Assembly (NCBI RefSeq): GCF_016904955.1
Contig: NZ_JADIKE010000039.1
Coordinates: 434,001 to 498,000 of the forward strand
Reading direction: 5' to 3'
From: Dyella flava
GTDB taxonomy: Bacteria > Pseudomonadota > Gammaproteobacteria > Xanthomonadales > Rhodanobacteraceae
Length of the DNA stretch: 64,000 nt
Shown here: positions 8,892 to 18,107 of the stretch, piece by piece
How positions within the stretch are numbered: the first letter of the stretch is position 1
Layout of the letters: each line of letters starts with the position of its first letter
Notes under the pieces: generated by a model
Database searches by the model: none
What the model saw: the letters and a program-made list of their open reading frames with translations, nothing else
What the model was told of the DNA's origin: nothing
Position numbers and translations under genes: made by a program

Positions 8892-10739
8892 TCACGGAGC
8901 CACGGCTTTTCGCCCCAGCTGCCGGGCAGCGTCGCGTGCTTCCTTCAACCGCTTGGCGTGAGCCGCGAGCAGATCGCCGCGCGTGACGATGCCCACCATG
9001 GTATGCGGCGCATCCTTGCTCACTACAATCAGGCGGCCGACTTCGGATTCGACCATGTGATCGGCGGCTTCGCGCAGCGTATGGTCTTCCCTTACCACCA
9101 ACGGCGGGCGCGTAATCAGCGACTGCAGGCTGGCGTTGTCAGGGGTCGAGGTTTGATAGATCTGGCGACGGGTCACCACGCCGACCAGCTTTCCATGCGG
9201 GTCAATGACCGGGAAGCCCTGGTGCTTGGTGGTCGTACCATCACAGCCGAGCCAGTCCCGAATCTCCCCGGTGGTCTGGTTGGCGCGCAAGCTCACCACG
9301 TCCCGGCTGCAGGCATCGCTCACGTAAATCTGATCCAGATAATCGGCTGCGTAATCCGACGGCACGCGCACGCCGCGGCGCACGATCTTTTCAGTCATGA
9401 TGGTGTTGCGCATCATCAGGCCAGAGATCAGATAAGCCGCCGCGCAGGCGCCGAGCAGCGGCAACAGGCCATGCGGTTGTTGCGTGGTCTCAAACGCGAA
9501 CACCACTGAAGTGAGAAAGGCACGTGAAGCACCGGCAAAGATCGCCGCCATGCAAATCAGCGCCGCCATGCGCGGATCGATCTGCAACCAGGGTGCGACA
9601 TGCACCAGCGCCAGTCCAATCACACCGCCCATCGCGCCACCGATGGTGAACAACGGTGCCAGCGTACCGCCTGACGTACCACTGCCCAGCGCGACCAGCC
9701 ACGAAACGAGCTTCAGCAGGCACAGTGCGAGCATGGTGCCCAGGCCGAACTGTCCGGCGAGCACCGATGCGATATTGGTATAGCCCACGCCAAGCGTCAG
9801 CGGCATGAAGTAGCCGACGATGCCGACCACCACGCCGCCCAGCGCCGGCCACCACATCCAGTGGATGGGCAGTTTCTCGAAGCCATCCTCGACCGCGTAG
9901 ACCAGCTTGGTGATGCCGACGCTCACCACGCCGATGAGGAGGCCGAGCACGATATAAGTGGCCAGGGCGGGCAGGGTAGGCGCAGCCATGTCCGGCATCG
10001 GAAACATCGGCTGGTTGCCTTCCAGTATGTAGCGAATGCCCGTACCGACCGTGGCCGCCAACGCGACAGGGATCAGCGAACGTGCGCGGCGTTCGAACAG
10101 CAGCAATTCAACCGCGAGCAGGACCGCTGAGATCGGCGCGGAAAACACCGCCGCCATACCGGCCGCCGCACCCGCGGCGAGCAGTGTCTTGCGTTCATCC
10201 GCCGTGACATGCATGAGCTGCGCGATCAGCGAGCCCAGCGCGCCACCGGTAGCAATGATCGGACCTTCCGCGCCAAACGGGCCGCCGGTACCGATAGCGA
10301 CGGCCGATGAAACCGGCTTCAGCCAGGTGATGCGTGGAGGAATGCGGCTTTCATTGAGCAGCACTTGTTCCATCGCTTCGGGAATGCCGTGACCGCGAAT
10401 GGCACGCGAACCCCAGCGTGCCATGACACCGACGATGAGGCCGCCGATGACCGGCACCGCGATCATCCATTGGCCAAGATGCGTACCGGCCGGGCTGACA
10501 AAGTCGAAGCTCCAACGGCCGTAGAACGCCAGGTTGGTGACCAGGCCAATCAGGGCCGTGAGTATTTTGGCGACACACGCTACGACTGCCCCGAGCCACA
10601 AGGCGACAAAGCTGATCCATAGTACGCGCCGGTCCAGCGGACGAAATTGCCGCGGCATGTGGGCTGCGGCAAGCGTGGGGTCCAGCGACGGCGCCAATGG
10701 CACCGACGCTCGGGTGTGTTGCTCAGATTCTGTATGCAC
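8892..10739 (-). CDS. ClC family chloride channel/transporter with C-terminal CBS domains
   Basis: 615 residues. ClC selectivity signatures are visible: GHGIPE (116-121), GAEGP (156-160, with the gating Glu at 158) and GSGTSGGTLAP in the second half. Eleven or so membrane helices end near residue 450. Two CBS domains follow (YVSDACSRDVVSL to VVTRRQI; PPLVVREDHTLREA to IVTRGDLLAAH), which in relatives bind adenine nucleotides. The gating Glu is the residue associated with Cl-/H+ antiport. It stands alone on the minus strand. Confidence 0.92.
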   Translation of the reverse strand: MHTESEQHTRASVPLAPSLDPTLAAAHMPRQFRPLDRRVLWISFVALWLGAVVACVAKILTALIGLVTNLAFYGRWSFDFVSPAGTHLGQWMIAVPVIGGLIVGVMARWGSRAIRGHGIPEAMEQVLLNESRIPPRITWLKPVSSAVAIGTGGPFGAEGPIIATGGALGSLIAQLMHVTADERKTLLAAGAAAGMAAVFSAPISAVLLAVELLLFERRARSLIPVALAATVGTGIRYILEGNQPMFPMPDMAAPTLPALATYIVLGLLIGVVSVGITKLVYAVEDGFEKLPIHWMWWPALGGVVVGIVGYFMPLTLGVGYTNIASVLAGQFGLGTMLALCLLKLVSWLVALGSGTSGGTLAPLFTIGGAMGGVIGLALVHVAPWLQIDPRMAALICMAAIFAGASRAFLTSVVFAFETTQQPHGLLPLLGACAAAYLISGLMMRNTIMTEKIVRRGVRVPSDYAADYLDQIYVSDACSRDVVSLRANQTTGEIRDWLGCDGTTTKHQGFPVIDPHGKLVGVVTRRQIYQTSTPDNASLQSLITRPPLVVREDHTLREAADHMVESEVGRLIVVSKDAPHTMVGIVTRGDLLAAHAKRLKEARDAARQLGRKAVAP

Positions 10740-10907
10740 TTTCTGTAGGCCAGACCTTAAGGTCGCGCAAGGTTACTGGGATGGTGTCGCAGTAGCTGGC
10801 TGGAAAATGAACGTGCGATTTTCGGGTTTGCCGCCCGTTATACACCTTCGCCCCCGATGGCTTGCGACCAGCGGAGGAGCCTGTCGCGCCTGGCTTCCGG
10901 CGGCCTA

Positions 10908-10939
10908 TTGACTCTTGACCTAGATCAATAGTCTAGACT
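10908..10939 (+). promoter_or_regulatory. MerR-type promoter with long spacer and operator palindromes
   Basis: A TTGACT -35 (10908-10913) and TAGACT -10 (10934-10939) are 20 bases apart, the stretched spacer typical of MerR-activated promoters. The spacer holds the near-palindrome TTGACCTAGATCAA (10915-10928), and the perfect palindrome AGTCTAGACT (10930-10939) overlaps the -10. The regulator's ATG (10946) is only 6 bases past the -10, so the transcript would be nearly or fully leaderless. Confidence 0.65.
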
Positions 10940-10945
10940 TGCGCC

Positions 10946-11371
10946 ATGACCAGCACACAGCCTTCCCTGACTATCGGTGCCGTCGCCAAGCGCGCCGGCG
11001 TTGCTATCGACACCATCCGCTATTACGAGCGCGAGGGTCTGCTGCCCGAGCCGTTACGGCGTGCGTCCGGCTACCGCAGCTACAACGAGTCGGTCATCAG
11101 CCGGCTGCGCTTCATTCGTCGCGCCAAGGATCTGGGTTTCACGCTGGAGGAGATCCGCGACCTGCTGGCGCTGTCGGCCGATCGCCATCGCGGCGTGAAG
11201 GCGGTCAAGCAGCGCGCGGAGCAGCGCCTGGCCAGCATCGATGCGCGCATCGCGGAACTGATGCGTATCCGCACAGGCCTGGAGCAATTGATCGAAGCGT
11301 GTCCTGGACGAGGTGATCCGGGGCACTGCCCGATCTTGCGCGCGCTCGCCGATGAGGAGCCGCAAGCATGA
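10946..11371 (+). CDS. MerR family heavy-metal-responsive regulator (CueR-like)
   Basis: 141 residues. The N-terminal winged helix is of MerR type (LTIGAVAKRAGVAIDTIRYY, residues 8-27, then SGYRSYNESV), followed by a dimerisation coiled coil and a metal-binding tail with Cys119 and Cys128 in ACPGRGDPGHCPIL, as in copper- and other metal-sensing members. Its stop overlaps the ATG of the P-type ATPase by 4 bases (ATGA), so the two are translationally coupled and the regulator controls its own operon. Copper is inferred from the ATPase rather than from the regulator itself. Confidence 0.88.
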   Translation: MTSTQPSLTIGAVAKRAGVAIDTIRYYEREGLLPEPLRRASGYRSYNESVISRLRFIRRAKDLGFTLEEIRDLLALSADRHRGVKAVKQRAEQRLASIDARIAELMRIRTGLEQLIEACPGRGDPGHCPILRALADEEPQA

Positions 11372-13962
11372 GCGCGCCAGGTACGTGCTGCCAGTCAGCC
11401 AATAACACTGCACGCGATCCGATTTGCGGCATGAGCGTGGATAAGACCCAGGCGCAGCACCGCAGCGACTACAGCGGCCAGACCTTTTATTTCTGTTGCG
11501 GTGGATGCAAGAGCAAGTTCGATGCCGATCCCGCACGTTATGCGCAGCCGGTGGTCAAGCCATTCGCGCCGACTTTGCATAGCTTGCCGATGGCCGGACA
11601 GGCGCATACACATACACATGCGCACGCGCATACGCATGGCGAGAGCCATGCTGCCTCCATGGCGAAGGATCCGGTGTGCGGCATGAGCGTCGACCCGGCC
11701 ACCACGCCGCATCGTGCGGAACACGAAGGTCATACGCACTATTTCTGTGCGGCTGGATGCAAACAGAAGTTCATCGCTCATCCGGAGTTCTATCTGCAAG
11801 AACACCGTGCCCCCGTGGCAGCGGTGCCCGGCGCGACCTACACCTGTCCGATGCATCCGGAAGTACAGCAGGATGGTCCCGGCGATTGCCCGAAATGCGG
11901 CATGGCGCTGGAACCGATGATGCCCAGCCTGGATGAAGACGACTCCGGCGAAGTGAAGGCCATGCAGCGCCGCTTGTGGTCGTTGGCGGGCCTGACACTG
12001 CCGGTGTTCCTGATCGCGATGCTGCCGGATATGGGGATGCCTGTGCCGATGGCCTGGGCGGGCGCGGCGGGGTGGATGGAAGCGCTATTGGCCAGCATCG
12101 TGGTGTTGCGGGGCGGTGCTCCGTTTTTCGCGCGCGGCTGGCGGTCACTGCGACCCTGGCAGCCAAACATGTACACGCTGATTGCCATCGGCACGGGCGT
12201 GGCGTGGATCTATAGCGCGCTGGCTTTCTTGTTGCCACAGATCTTCCCACCCGGTTTCCGCGATATGCATGGACGTGTTGCGGTGTATTTCGAATCCGCC
12301 GCGGTGATTGTCACGCTGGTGACGCTGGGCGATTTTCTGGAGTGGCGCGCGCGCCGGCGCACCGGCGCTGCTCTGAAGGCGCTGTTGGGCCTTGCTCCGA
12401 AAACGGCGCGGCGCATAGTCGGCCATGAAGACCTCGATGTGCCGCTGGATGAGGTGCATGTTGGCGACGTGCTGCGTATTCGACCCGGCGAAAAAGTGCC
12501 GGTGGATGGCGTGGTGCTGAGCGGCAGCAGCCAGGTCGACGAATCCATGCTTACCGGCGAACCGATGCCGGTGAGCAAGGAGCCGGGCGATACGCTCACC
12601 GGTGGTACGGTGAATCGCGATGGCGCGCTGACCATGCGCGCCGAAAAGGTCGGCGCCGCAACCGTGCTGGCGCAAATCGTGACGCAAGTAGCACAGGCGC
12701 AACGCAGCAAGGCGCCGTTGCAGCGGGTGGCCGATCGGGTGGCCGCGTGGTTTGTGCCGACGGTCATTGCGGTGGCGATACTGGCTTTTGCGGGATGGAT
12801 CTGGCTTGGGCCCGACCCGCGCTTTGCCCATGCGCTGATCGCGGCGGTGTCGGTGCTCATCGTGGCGTGTCCCTGCGCGCTGGGTCTGGCTACGCCGATT
12901 TCGATCATGGTGGCCAGCGGTCGCGGTGCGCAGCAAGGCTTGTTGTTCAAGGATGCGGCGGCGATCGAAACCATGCGTGAAGCCGATACGCTGGTGGTGG
13001 ACAAGACCGGCACCTTGACCGAAGGCAAGCCGTCATTGACGTCCATCGTGCCGTTCGATCAGCACCGCCGTGCCGAGTTGCTGGCGCTGGCGGCAAGCCT
13101 TGAGCGCTCCAGCGAACATCCGCTGGCCAAGGCAATCCTGGCTGCCGCGAAGGAAGAACAGATCGACGTGGCCGACGCCAGGGATTTCCACGTGCTCAAT
13201 GGTGGCGGCGTCAGCGGTCGTGTCGGGCAAAGCGAGGTGGTATTCGGCAATGCACGACTCATGCAGCAGCACGGTATCGACCTGGACCAGGAAACCCAAG
13301 CCAAAGCCGATGCCCTGCGTGGCGATGGCGCTACGGTGATGATGCTCGCCATTGACGGCAAAACGAGCGGTTTGTTTGCCGTCAGCGATCGCATCAAGCC
13401 GGATACGCCGCAAGCCATCGCCGAACTCAAGGCATCCGGCATGCGGATCGTGATGCTCACCGGCGACAACGCCGTTACGGCCCGCAGTGTGGCGCGCGAT
13501 CTGGGTATCGAAGAGGTACACGCTGATGTGTCGCCAACGGGCAAGGCGGCGGTGATCGAAACCTTGCGCAAGCAAGGCCGGCGCGTGGCGATGGCCGGTG
13601 ACGGCATTAACGACGCGCCCGCGCTGGCGGCCGCGGATGTCGGTATCGCCATGGGGCACGGCACGGATGTGGCGATCGAAAGTGCGCAACTTACCTTGGT
13701 GAAAGGAAGCCTGACGGGCATCCTGCACGCGCGTAGCTTGTCACAGGCCACCGTGCGCAATATCCGCCAGAACCTGTTTTTTGCCTTCATCTATAACGCG
13801 CTGGGCGTGCCGCTGGCGGCAGGGGTGTTGTATCCGCTGTTCGGCATCATGCTGTCGCCGATGCTTGCGGCGCTGGCGATGAGCCTGTCGTCGGTGTCAG
13901 TCGTTAGCAATGCGTTGCGGCTGCGCGATGCGGAGGTGAGTTCCGACCTCGCTGCAAAATAG
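11368..13962 (+). CDS. Copper-translocating P1B-type ATPase with two YHS domains and a heavy-metal-binding domain
   Basis: 864 residues. The N-terminus is unusual. It has two YHS-type Cys motifs (DPICGMSVD, residues near 15-50; DPVCGMSVD near 105-145) separated by a His-rich linker (HTHTHAHAHTH), then an HMBD motif (YTCPMHPEV..DCPKCGM), with no classical HMA domain. The catalytic core has CPC in membrane helix 6 (Cys501, Cys503), the phosphorylation site DKTGT (Asp545), TGDN, and GDGINDAPAL. Helix 8 carries MSLSSVSVVSNALRLR, the Cu(I) pattern. It should export Cu(I) across the inner membrane. It is coupled to the MerR gene. Confidence 0.93.
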   Translation: MSAPGTCCQSANNTARDPICGMSVDKTQAQHRSDYSGQTFYFCCGGCKSKFDADPARYAQPVVKPFAPTLHSLPMAGQAHTHTHAHAHTHGESHAASMAKDPVCGMSVDPATTPHRAEHEGHTHYFCAAGCKQKFIAHPEFYLQEHRAPVAAVPGATYTCPMHPEVQQDGPGDCPKCGMALEPMMPSLDEDDSGEVKAMQRRLWSLAGLTLPVFLIAMLPDMGMPVPMAWAGAAGWMEALLASIVVLRGGAPFFARGWRSLRPWQPNMYTLIAIGTGVAWIYSALAFLLPQIFPPGFRDMHGRVAVYFESAAVIVTLVTLGDFLEWRARRRTGAALKALLGLAPKTARRIVGHEDLDVPLDEVHVGDVLRIRPGEKVPVDGVVLSGSSQVDESMLTGEPMPVSKEPGDTLTGGTVNRDGALTMRAEKVGAATVLAQIVTQVAQAQRSKAPLQRVADRVAAWFVPTVIAVAILAFAGWIWLGPDPRFAHALIAAVSVLIVACPCALGLATPISIMVASGRGAQQGLLFKDAAAIETMREADTLVVDKTGTLTEGKPSLTSIVPFDQHRRAELLALAASLERSSEHPLAKAILAAAKEEQIDVADARDFHVLNGGGVSGRVGQSEVVFGNARLMQQHGIDLDQETQAKADALRGDGATVMMLAIDGKTSGLFAVSDRIKPDTPQAIAELKASGMRIVMLTGDNAVTARSVARDLGIEEVHADVSPTGKAAVIETLRKQGRRVAMAGDGINDAPALAAADVGIAMGHGTDVAIESAQLTLVKGSLTGILHARSLSQATVRNIRQNLFFAFIYNALGVPLAAGVLYPLFGIMLSPMLAALAMSLSSVSVVSNALRLRDAEVSSDLAAK

Positions 13963-14041
13963 TCTCGCCGAAGCGTAATATCGCTCCCACAGCCGCCACA
14001 CGCGACGGCTGCATGATGATGTCGGCCGGGAGGCCTGTGTC

Positions 14042-15463
14042 ATGTCACGGAGAGGGTGGTTCGTGTGGAGTGGCGCCTTGTGCGCGGTATTGGCTTTGGC
14101 ATGGACGCCACCGACCGTCGAGGCGCCCGCGGCAGCTTCGGACGCTGCTTTCGTTGCGCGTATCGAATTGATCGGTCCGATCGGTCCGGCGGCCGCTGAA
14201 TATGTGCACGGTGCAATCCAGCACGCCACCGATGACGGCGCCAAAGCCATTGTGTTGCAGCTGGACACACCGGGCGGCTTGATTGAATCCATGCGCGACA
14301 TCGTGGCGGATATTCTCGCTGCCAAAGTACCGGTGATCGGCTATGTGGGGCCGGCCGGTGCGCGTGCGGCGTCGGCGGGTACTTATATTCTGTATGCGTG
14401 TCCGCTGGCGGCGATGGCGCCGGGAACGCATCTGGGCGCGGCAACGCCGGTCGATCTGGGCGGCGGTACACCGATGCCGTCGCCATTCGGCAACGGCTTT
14501 CCGGCATCCAGCAAATCAGCGGATAAATCCGCGCCTGGCAACAATGCCGTCAGCGATGCCGAGGCCAATAAGGTACTCAATGACGCGATCGCGATGATCC
14601 GTTCACTGGCGCAGCTGCACGGGCGCAACGCGGTATGGGCGGAGCAGGCTGTGCGCGGTGCCGCAACGCTGACCGCCAACGAGGCCGCTGCGCAGCATGT
14701 GATCGATTTTGTCGCCGCCGATCCGTCATCGCTATTGGCGCAAGCCGATGGACGCACGGTGAAGATAGGAGAGCAATCAGTCACCCTGGCGCTGCGGGAT
14801 TTGCCGTTACGGGACTATCCGCCGAACTGGCGCGCGCGCTTCCTCGGCATCATCACCAATCCGACCATCGCCTATGTACTGCTGCTGGCCGGTATTTACG
14901 GGCTGATTATCGAAGCCTTTCATCCCGGCAGCTTCTTCCCCGGCGTCACCGGCGGCATTTGCCTGTTGATCGGCTTGTATGCCTTGCAACTGCTGCCGGT
15001 GAGCTACGCCGGACTGATCCTGATGGCACTGGGTGTGGCGTTGTTGCTGGCGGAGGCGTTCGTGCCCACGGCCGGCGTGCTGGGCGTGGGCGGGGTGATT
15101 GCCTTTGTGCTCGGCTCGATCATGCTGTTCCGCACCGATGTGCCCGGTTACAGCGTGAACCTGGGCGTGATCCTGGGCATTGCCTGCTGCGCGATCATCA
15201 TGCTCGGCTTGCTGCTGCGGCTGGTGATGCGCGCGCGTCGCGCCCGTGCGTTCAACGGCGAAGAACAGATGCTGCAAAATACGGGTGAATTACTGCAGGC
15301 CGTCGCAGCGGGCGGCCAGGGTTGGGCACGTATCGGCGGCGAACGCTGGCGCGTGCAATGCGAGGCGGCGCTTCCCGCCGGTGCGCCGGTGCGCGTGGTC
15401 AGCCGTCATGGCTTGTTGTTGCAGGTGACGGCGGCGCGGGCAGGCGAAGGAGAATCTTCATGA
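14042..15463 (+). CDS. NfeD family membrane serine protease (ClpP-like)
   Basis: 473 residues. A signal or anchor segment (GALCAVLALAW) is followed by a ClpP/crotonase-fold protease domain with LDTPGG, the nucleophile Ser111 in AASAGTYI, and a candidate general-base Lys177. Four membrane helices follow (VLLLAGIYGLIIEAF, GLILMALGVALLLAEAF and others), and the C-terminus is an OB-fold NfeD domain. In archaeal relatives the protease cuts the C-terminus of the partner stomatin. The stomatin gene is directly downstream with a 4-base ATGA overlap, the usual NfeD-stomatin operon pair in membrane quality control. Confidence 0.92.
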   Translation: MSRRGWFVWSGALCAVLALAWTPPTVEAPAAASDAAFVARIELIGPIGPAAAEYVHGAIQHATDDGAKAIVLQLDTPGGLIESMRDIVADILAAKVPVIGYVGPAGARAASAGTYILYACPLAAMAPGTHLGAATPVDLGGGTPMPSPFGNGFPASSKSADKSAPGNNAVSDAEANKVLNDAIAMIRSLAQLHGRNAVWAEQAVRGAATLTANEAAAQHVIDFVAADPSSLLAQADGRTVKIGEQSVTLALRDLPLRDYPPNWRARFLGIITNPTIAYVLLLAGIYGLIIEAFHPGSFFPGVTGGICLLIGLYALQLLPVSYAGLILMALGVALLLAEAFVPTAGVLGVGGVIAFVLGSIMLFRTDVPGYSVNLGVILGIACCAIIMLGLLLRLVMRARRARAFNGEEQMLQNTGELLQAVAAGGQGWARIGGERWRVQCEAALPAGAPVRVVSRHGLLLQVTAARAGEGESS

Positions 15464-16236
15464 TCGGCTTTGCGGGCGTTGTCGTGCTTGTCGTGATTGC
15501 GCTGTTGTTTTCTGCGATCAAGGTTTTGCCGGAATACCAGCGTGGCGTGGTGCTGACATTGGGCCGCTATACCGGCACCAAGGGGCCGGGGCTGTTCGTG
15601 CTGGTGCCGATGGTGCAGCGGATGACGCGGGTGGATCTGCGCGTGACGGTAATGGACGTTCCGCCGCAGGATGTGATTTCCCGCGACAACGTTTCGGTAC
15701 GCGTCAACGCGGTGGTGTATTTCCGGGTGATGGAGCCGGACAAGTCGGTGCTGAAGGTGTCCGATTTTTTGCAGGCCACCAGCCAGCTCTCGCAGACGCG
15801 CCTGCGTTCGGTGCTCGGCCAGCATGAGCTGGACGAGATCCTGTCGCAGCGCGACTCGATCAATCACAGCCTGCAGCAGATCCTGGACGAGGCGACCGAT
15901 CCCTGGGGCATCAAGATCACTAATGTCGAGATCAAGGATGTCGACCTCAACGAGACCATGGTGCGTGCCATCGCTCGCCAGGCCGAGGCCGAGCGCGAAC
16001 GGCGCGCCAAGGTGATTCACGCCGATGGCGAGCTGCAGGCCTCGGAAAAACTGCGTGACGCCGCCGCCATGCTGGCGCAGCAGCCACAGGCTTTGCAGCT
16101 GCGTTATCTGCAGACCCTGGCCAGCATGTCCAACAGCGGGCAGTCCAGCACCATCGTATTTCCGCTGCCGCTGGATCTGCTCAAGCCATTGCTGGATGGC
16201 GTTGAAAGGAATCGGGGAGGAGAAGGAAAAGCATAG
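15460..16236 (+). CDS. Slipin/stomatin (SPFH domain) protein
   Basis: 258 residues. The ATG at 15460 overlaps the NfeD stop and has GAAGGAG 7 bases before it; longer in-frame starts lie inside the NfeD gene. One N-terminal membrane helix (GFAGVVVLVVIALLFSAIKV) is followed by the SPFH core (VLPEYQRGVVLTLGRYTG, GPGLFVLVPMVQRM, SRDNVSVRVNAVVYFRV) and an Ala/Glu-rich coiled coil (RQAEAERERRAKVI). Stomatins oligomerise into membrane rings that scaffold proteases. The C-terminus (QSSTIVFPLPLDLLKPL) is the stretch that in archaeal homologues is cut by NfeD. Confidence 0.93.
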   Translation: MIGFAGVVVLVVIALLFSAIKVLPEYQRGVVLTLGRYTGTKGPGLFVLVPMVQRMTRVDLRVTVMDVPPQDVISRDNVSVRVNAVVYFRVMEPDKSVLKVSDFLQATSQLSQTRLRSVLGQHELDEILSQRDSINHSLQQILDEATDPWGIKITNVEIKDVDLNETMVRAIARQAEAERERRAKVIHADGELQASEKLRDAAAMLAQQPQALQLRYLQTLASMSNSGQSSTIVFPLPLDLLKPLLDGVERNRGGEGKA

Positions 16237-16299
16237 CTTGGACTTTGGCGCGCTTTAGCCAGCGTCAGATGGTCTGCTGGAATGTGTGACATCACCTCG

Positions 16300-16400
16300 C
16301 CGTCGTCCCGGCGCAGGCCGGGATCCAGCGTCTTTCGCTTTGTGCGAAATGATTTAACACCAGAGCAAAGTCACTGGGTCCCGGCCTGCGCGGGACGACG
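16300..16400. repeat. Interspersed inverted repeat (REP-like)
   Basis: CGTCGTCCCGGCGCAGGCC (from 16300) and its inverse GGCCTGCGCGGGACGACG (ending 16400) flank about 50 bases. Both arms continue into GGGATCCA and TGGGTCCC. The arrangement matches a paired-REP (BIME-like) unit common between genes in Xanthomonadales. It lies between the stomatin gene and a small membrane-protein gene. Confidence 0.7.
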
Positions 16401-16522
16401 AACAAACGGGGCCTTTCCCATGACGTCTGTCAGATCCAATAGATGACGCCTGCGCCTGCCACCGCCGACACCGAAAACCGATGATGCTTCCCACACCGAT
16501 CCGGGTGAGGGAGGAGCAAGTC

Positions 16523-16684
16523 ATGAGCGCTATCAATGACACACGCAGCACCTTTGAAAAATACCTGCCGCTGTTGGTTGGCCTGTTGGTCGCCTTCCTG
16601 GCCGGCAAGGCCCTGAAACGCACTTTCTGGACGCTGTTCGGCATGTACTGGGCGCTGCACGCCACGGGCATCCATCTGTTCTAG
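16523..16684 (+). CDS. Small single-pass membrane protein, unknown
   Basis: 53 residues. The ATG at 16523 has GGGAGGAG 6-13 bases before it. One predicted membrane helix (YLPLLVGLLVAFLAGKAL) is followed by a basic stretch and a second weakly hydrophobic, aromatic-rich tail (FWTLFGMYWALHATGIHLF). No family is recognised. It sits between the stomatin and folC genes with its own ribosome site, so it is likely real. Confidence 0.55.
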   Translation: MSAINDTRSTFEKYLPLLVGLLVAFLAGKALKRTFWTLFGMYWALHATGIHLF

Positions 16685-16746
16685 ACAAGGATTGTGCGTC
16701 GGGCTGGATGCCCTTATGGTGCGCGGGCCCGAATCCGGAGTCCCGC

Positions 16747-18021
16747 GTGAAACCAAGAACCCTCGCCGAATGGCTGGATTATCAGCAACGCATCCATGCG
16801 CTGGGTGTCGATCTGGGGCTGGATCGGGTGCAAGCCGTGTGGCATCGCATGGGAGCCCCCCGACTCGCCCCCCACGTCATCACCGTGGGCGGCACCAACG
16901 GCAAGGGTTCGACGGTCGCATTCCTGGAAGCGATGCTGACGGCGGCGGGGCAGCGGGTGGGGTGCTACACCTCGCCCCATCTCATTCATTACAACGAGCG
17001 GATTCGCATAGCCGGTGTGGATGCCGACGATGCGTCGCTGATCGAATGCTTCGAACGCATCGAGCTTGCCCGTGGCGAGATTCCCCTGACCTATTTCGAA
17101 TTCGGCACGCTGGCTGCGTTCGATCTGTTCGCGCGCGACCCGTTGGATGTCGCCGTGCTGGAAGTGGGACTGGGCGGGCGACTTGATGCGGTCAACCTGA
17201 TCGACGCCGATGCCGTGATCGTCACCACGGTGGATCTGGATCATGTGGAGTGGCTGGGGCCGGATCGTGACAGCATTGGCCGCGAGAAAGCGGGCATAGC
17301 GCGCCGCGACCGGCCGGCGATCGTGGGAGAAATCGATCCACCCAAGGGTTTGCTGGAGGCGTTGTCTGCGCATGGCGCGCGGGTCGAGCGGGCAGGGCGC
17401 GATTTTTGGGTCGAGCGTGGTTCCAGCGACTGGCAGTGGCTGCATCAGGATGGCACCCGACTGCGCTTGCCCGATCCCGAACTGGCCGCGCCGGTGCAAT
17501 ACGCCAACGCGGCGTCGGCGATCGCCACGCTGCATGCCTTGCATGTGGTCGATCCGGCTGGACTGGAACGCATCGCCTCGGCCGGCATGCATCGACCGCG
17601 GGCGCCGGCACGCTTGCAGTTCCTGGGCGGCGATCCGGCGGTGATCGTCGACGTTGGCCACAACCCGCAGGCGGCACGGGCGCTTGCCGAATGGCTGGAC
17701 ACCCAGTCCGGCGATGAGCGCGTGCATGCCGTGTACGGCGCGCTCTCCGACAAAGATGTCGGCGGCGTGATGACTGCATTGGGATCGCGCATCACGCATT
17801 GGCATCTGGCCAGCCTGGATCAGGACACACCACGCGGCCTGCCGGCGTCGGTGCTGGCTGGCGTACTGCATCAGGCGCTGCCGCACGCAGCGTGCGATAC
17901 GCATCCTGACGTGCGCCACGCGCTGGCGGCAGCTCGCGCCAGCGCGCGGCGCGGCGAGCGCATTCTGGTATTCGGTTCGTTTTTTGTTGCCGCCGCAGCG
18001 CTGGAAGAAACGGCTGGCTGA
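16747..18021 (+). CDS. folC: Bifunctional dihydrofolate/folylpolyglutamate synthase
   Basis: 424 residues from the GTG at 16747, which puts TLAEWLDYQQRIH at the N-terminus as in relatives; a start at 16708 would add 13 residues with no family likeness. The Mur-ligase-type P-loop is GGTNGKGSTVAFLE, followed by YTSPHLIHYNERIRI, EVGLGGRLDAVN and the C-terminal VDVGHNPQAARAL. The enzyme adds glutamate to dihydropteroate and then to reduced folates in the cytoplasm. It is followed after 86 bases by the SPOR-cvpA-purF group, a neighbourhood conserved across proteobacteria. Confidence 0.95.
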   Translation: MKPRTLAEWLDYQQRIHALGVDLGLDRVQAVWHRMGAPRLAPHVITVGGTNGKGSTVAFLEAMLTAAGQRVGCYTSPHLIHYNERIRIAGVDADDASLIECFERIELARGEIPLTYFEFGTLAAFDLFARDPLDVAVLEVGLGGRLDAVNLIDADAVIVTTVDLDHVEWLGPDRDSIGREKAGIARRDRPAIVGEIDPPKGLLEALSAHGARVERAGRDFWVERGSSDWQWLHQDGTRLRLPDPELAAPVQYANAASAIATLHALHVVDPAGLERIASAGMHRPRAPARLQFLGGDPAVIVDVGHNPQAARALAEWLDTQSGDERVHAVYGALSDKDVGGVMTALGSRITHWHLASLDQDTPRGLPASVLAGVLHQALPHAACDTHPDVRHALAAARASARRGERILVFGSFFVAAAALEETAG

Positions 18022-18062
18022 ACCTTTGTCCTGTTTCTGTCATGTCCGGCGGCAGGGACAGG

Positions 18063-18068
18063 TATAAT
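18063..18068 (+). promoter_or_regulatory. Consensus -10 element upstream of the SPOR-cvpA-purF genes
   Basis: A perfect TATAAT lies 40 bases before the proposed TTG start at 18108. The -35 region (GTCATG, 18039-18044, 18-base spacing) is weak. Confidence 0.55.
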
Positions 18069-18107
18069 CGCCGCCGTCACGCACAAGCTGGTTGTCTGGA
18101 GTCCATC

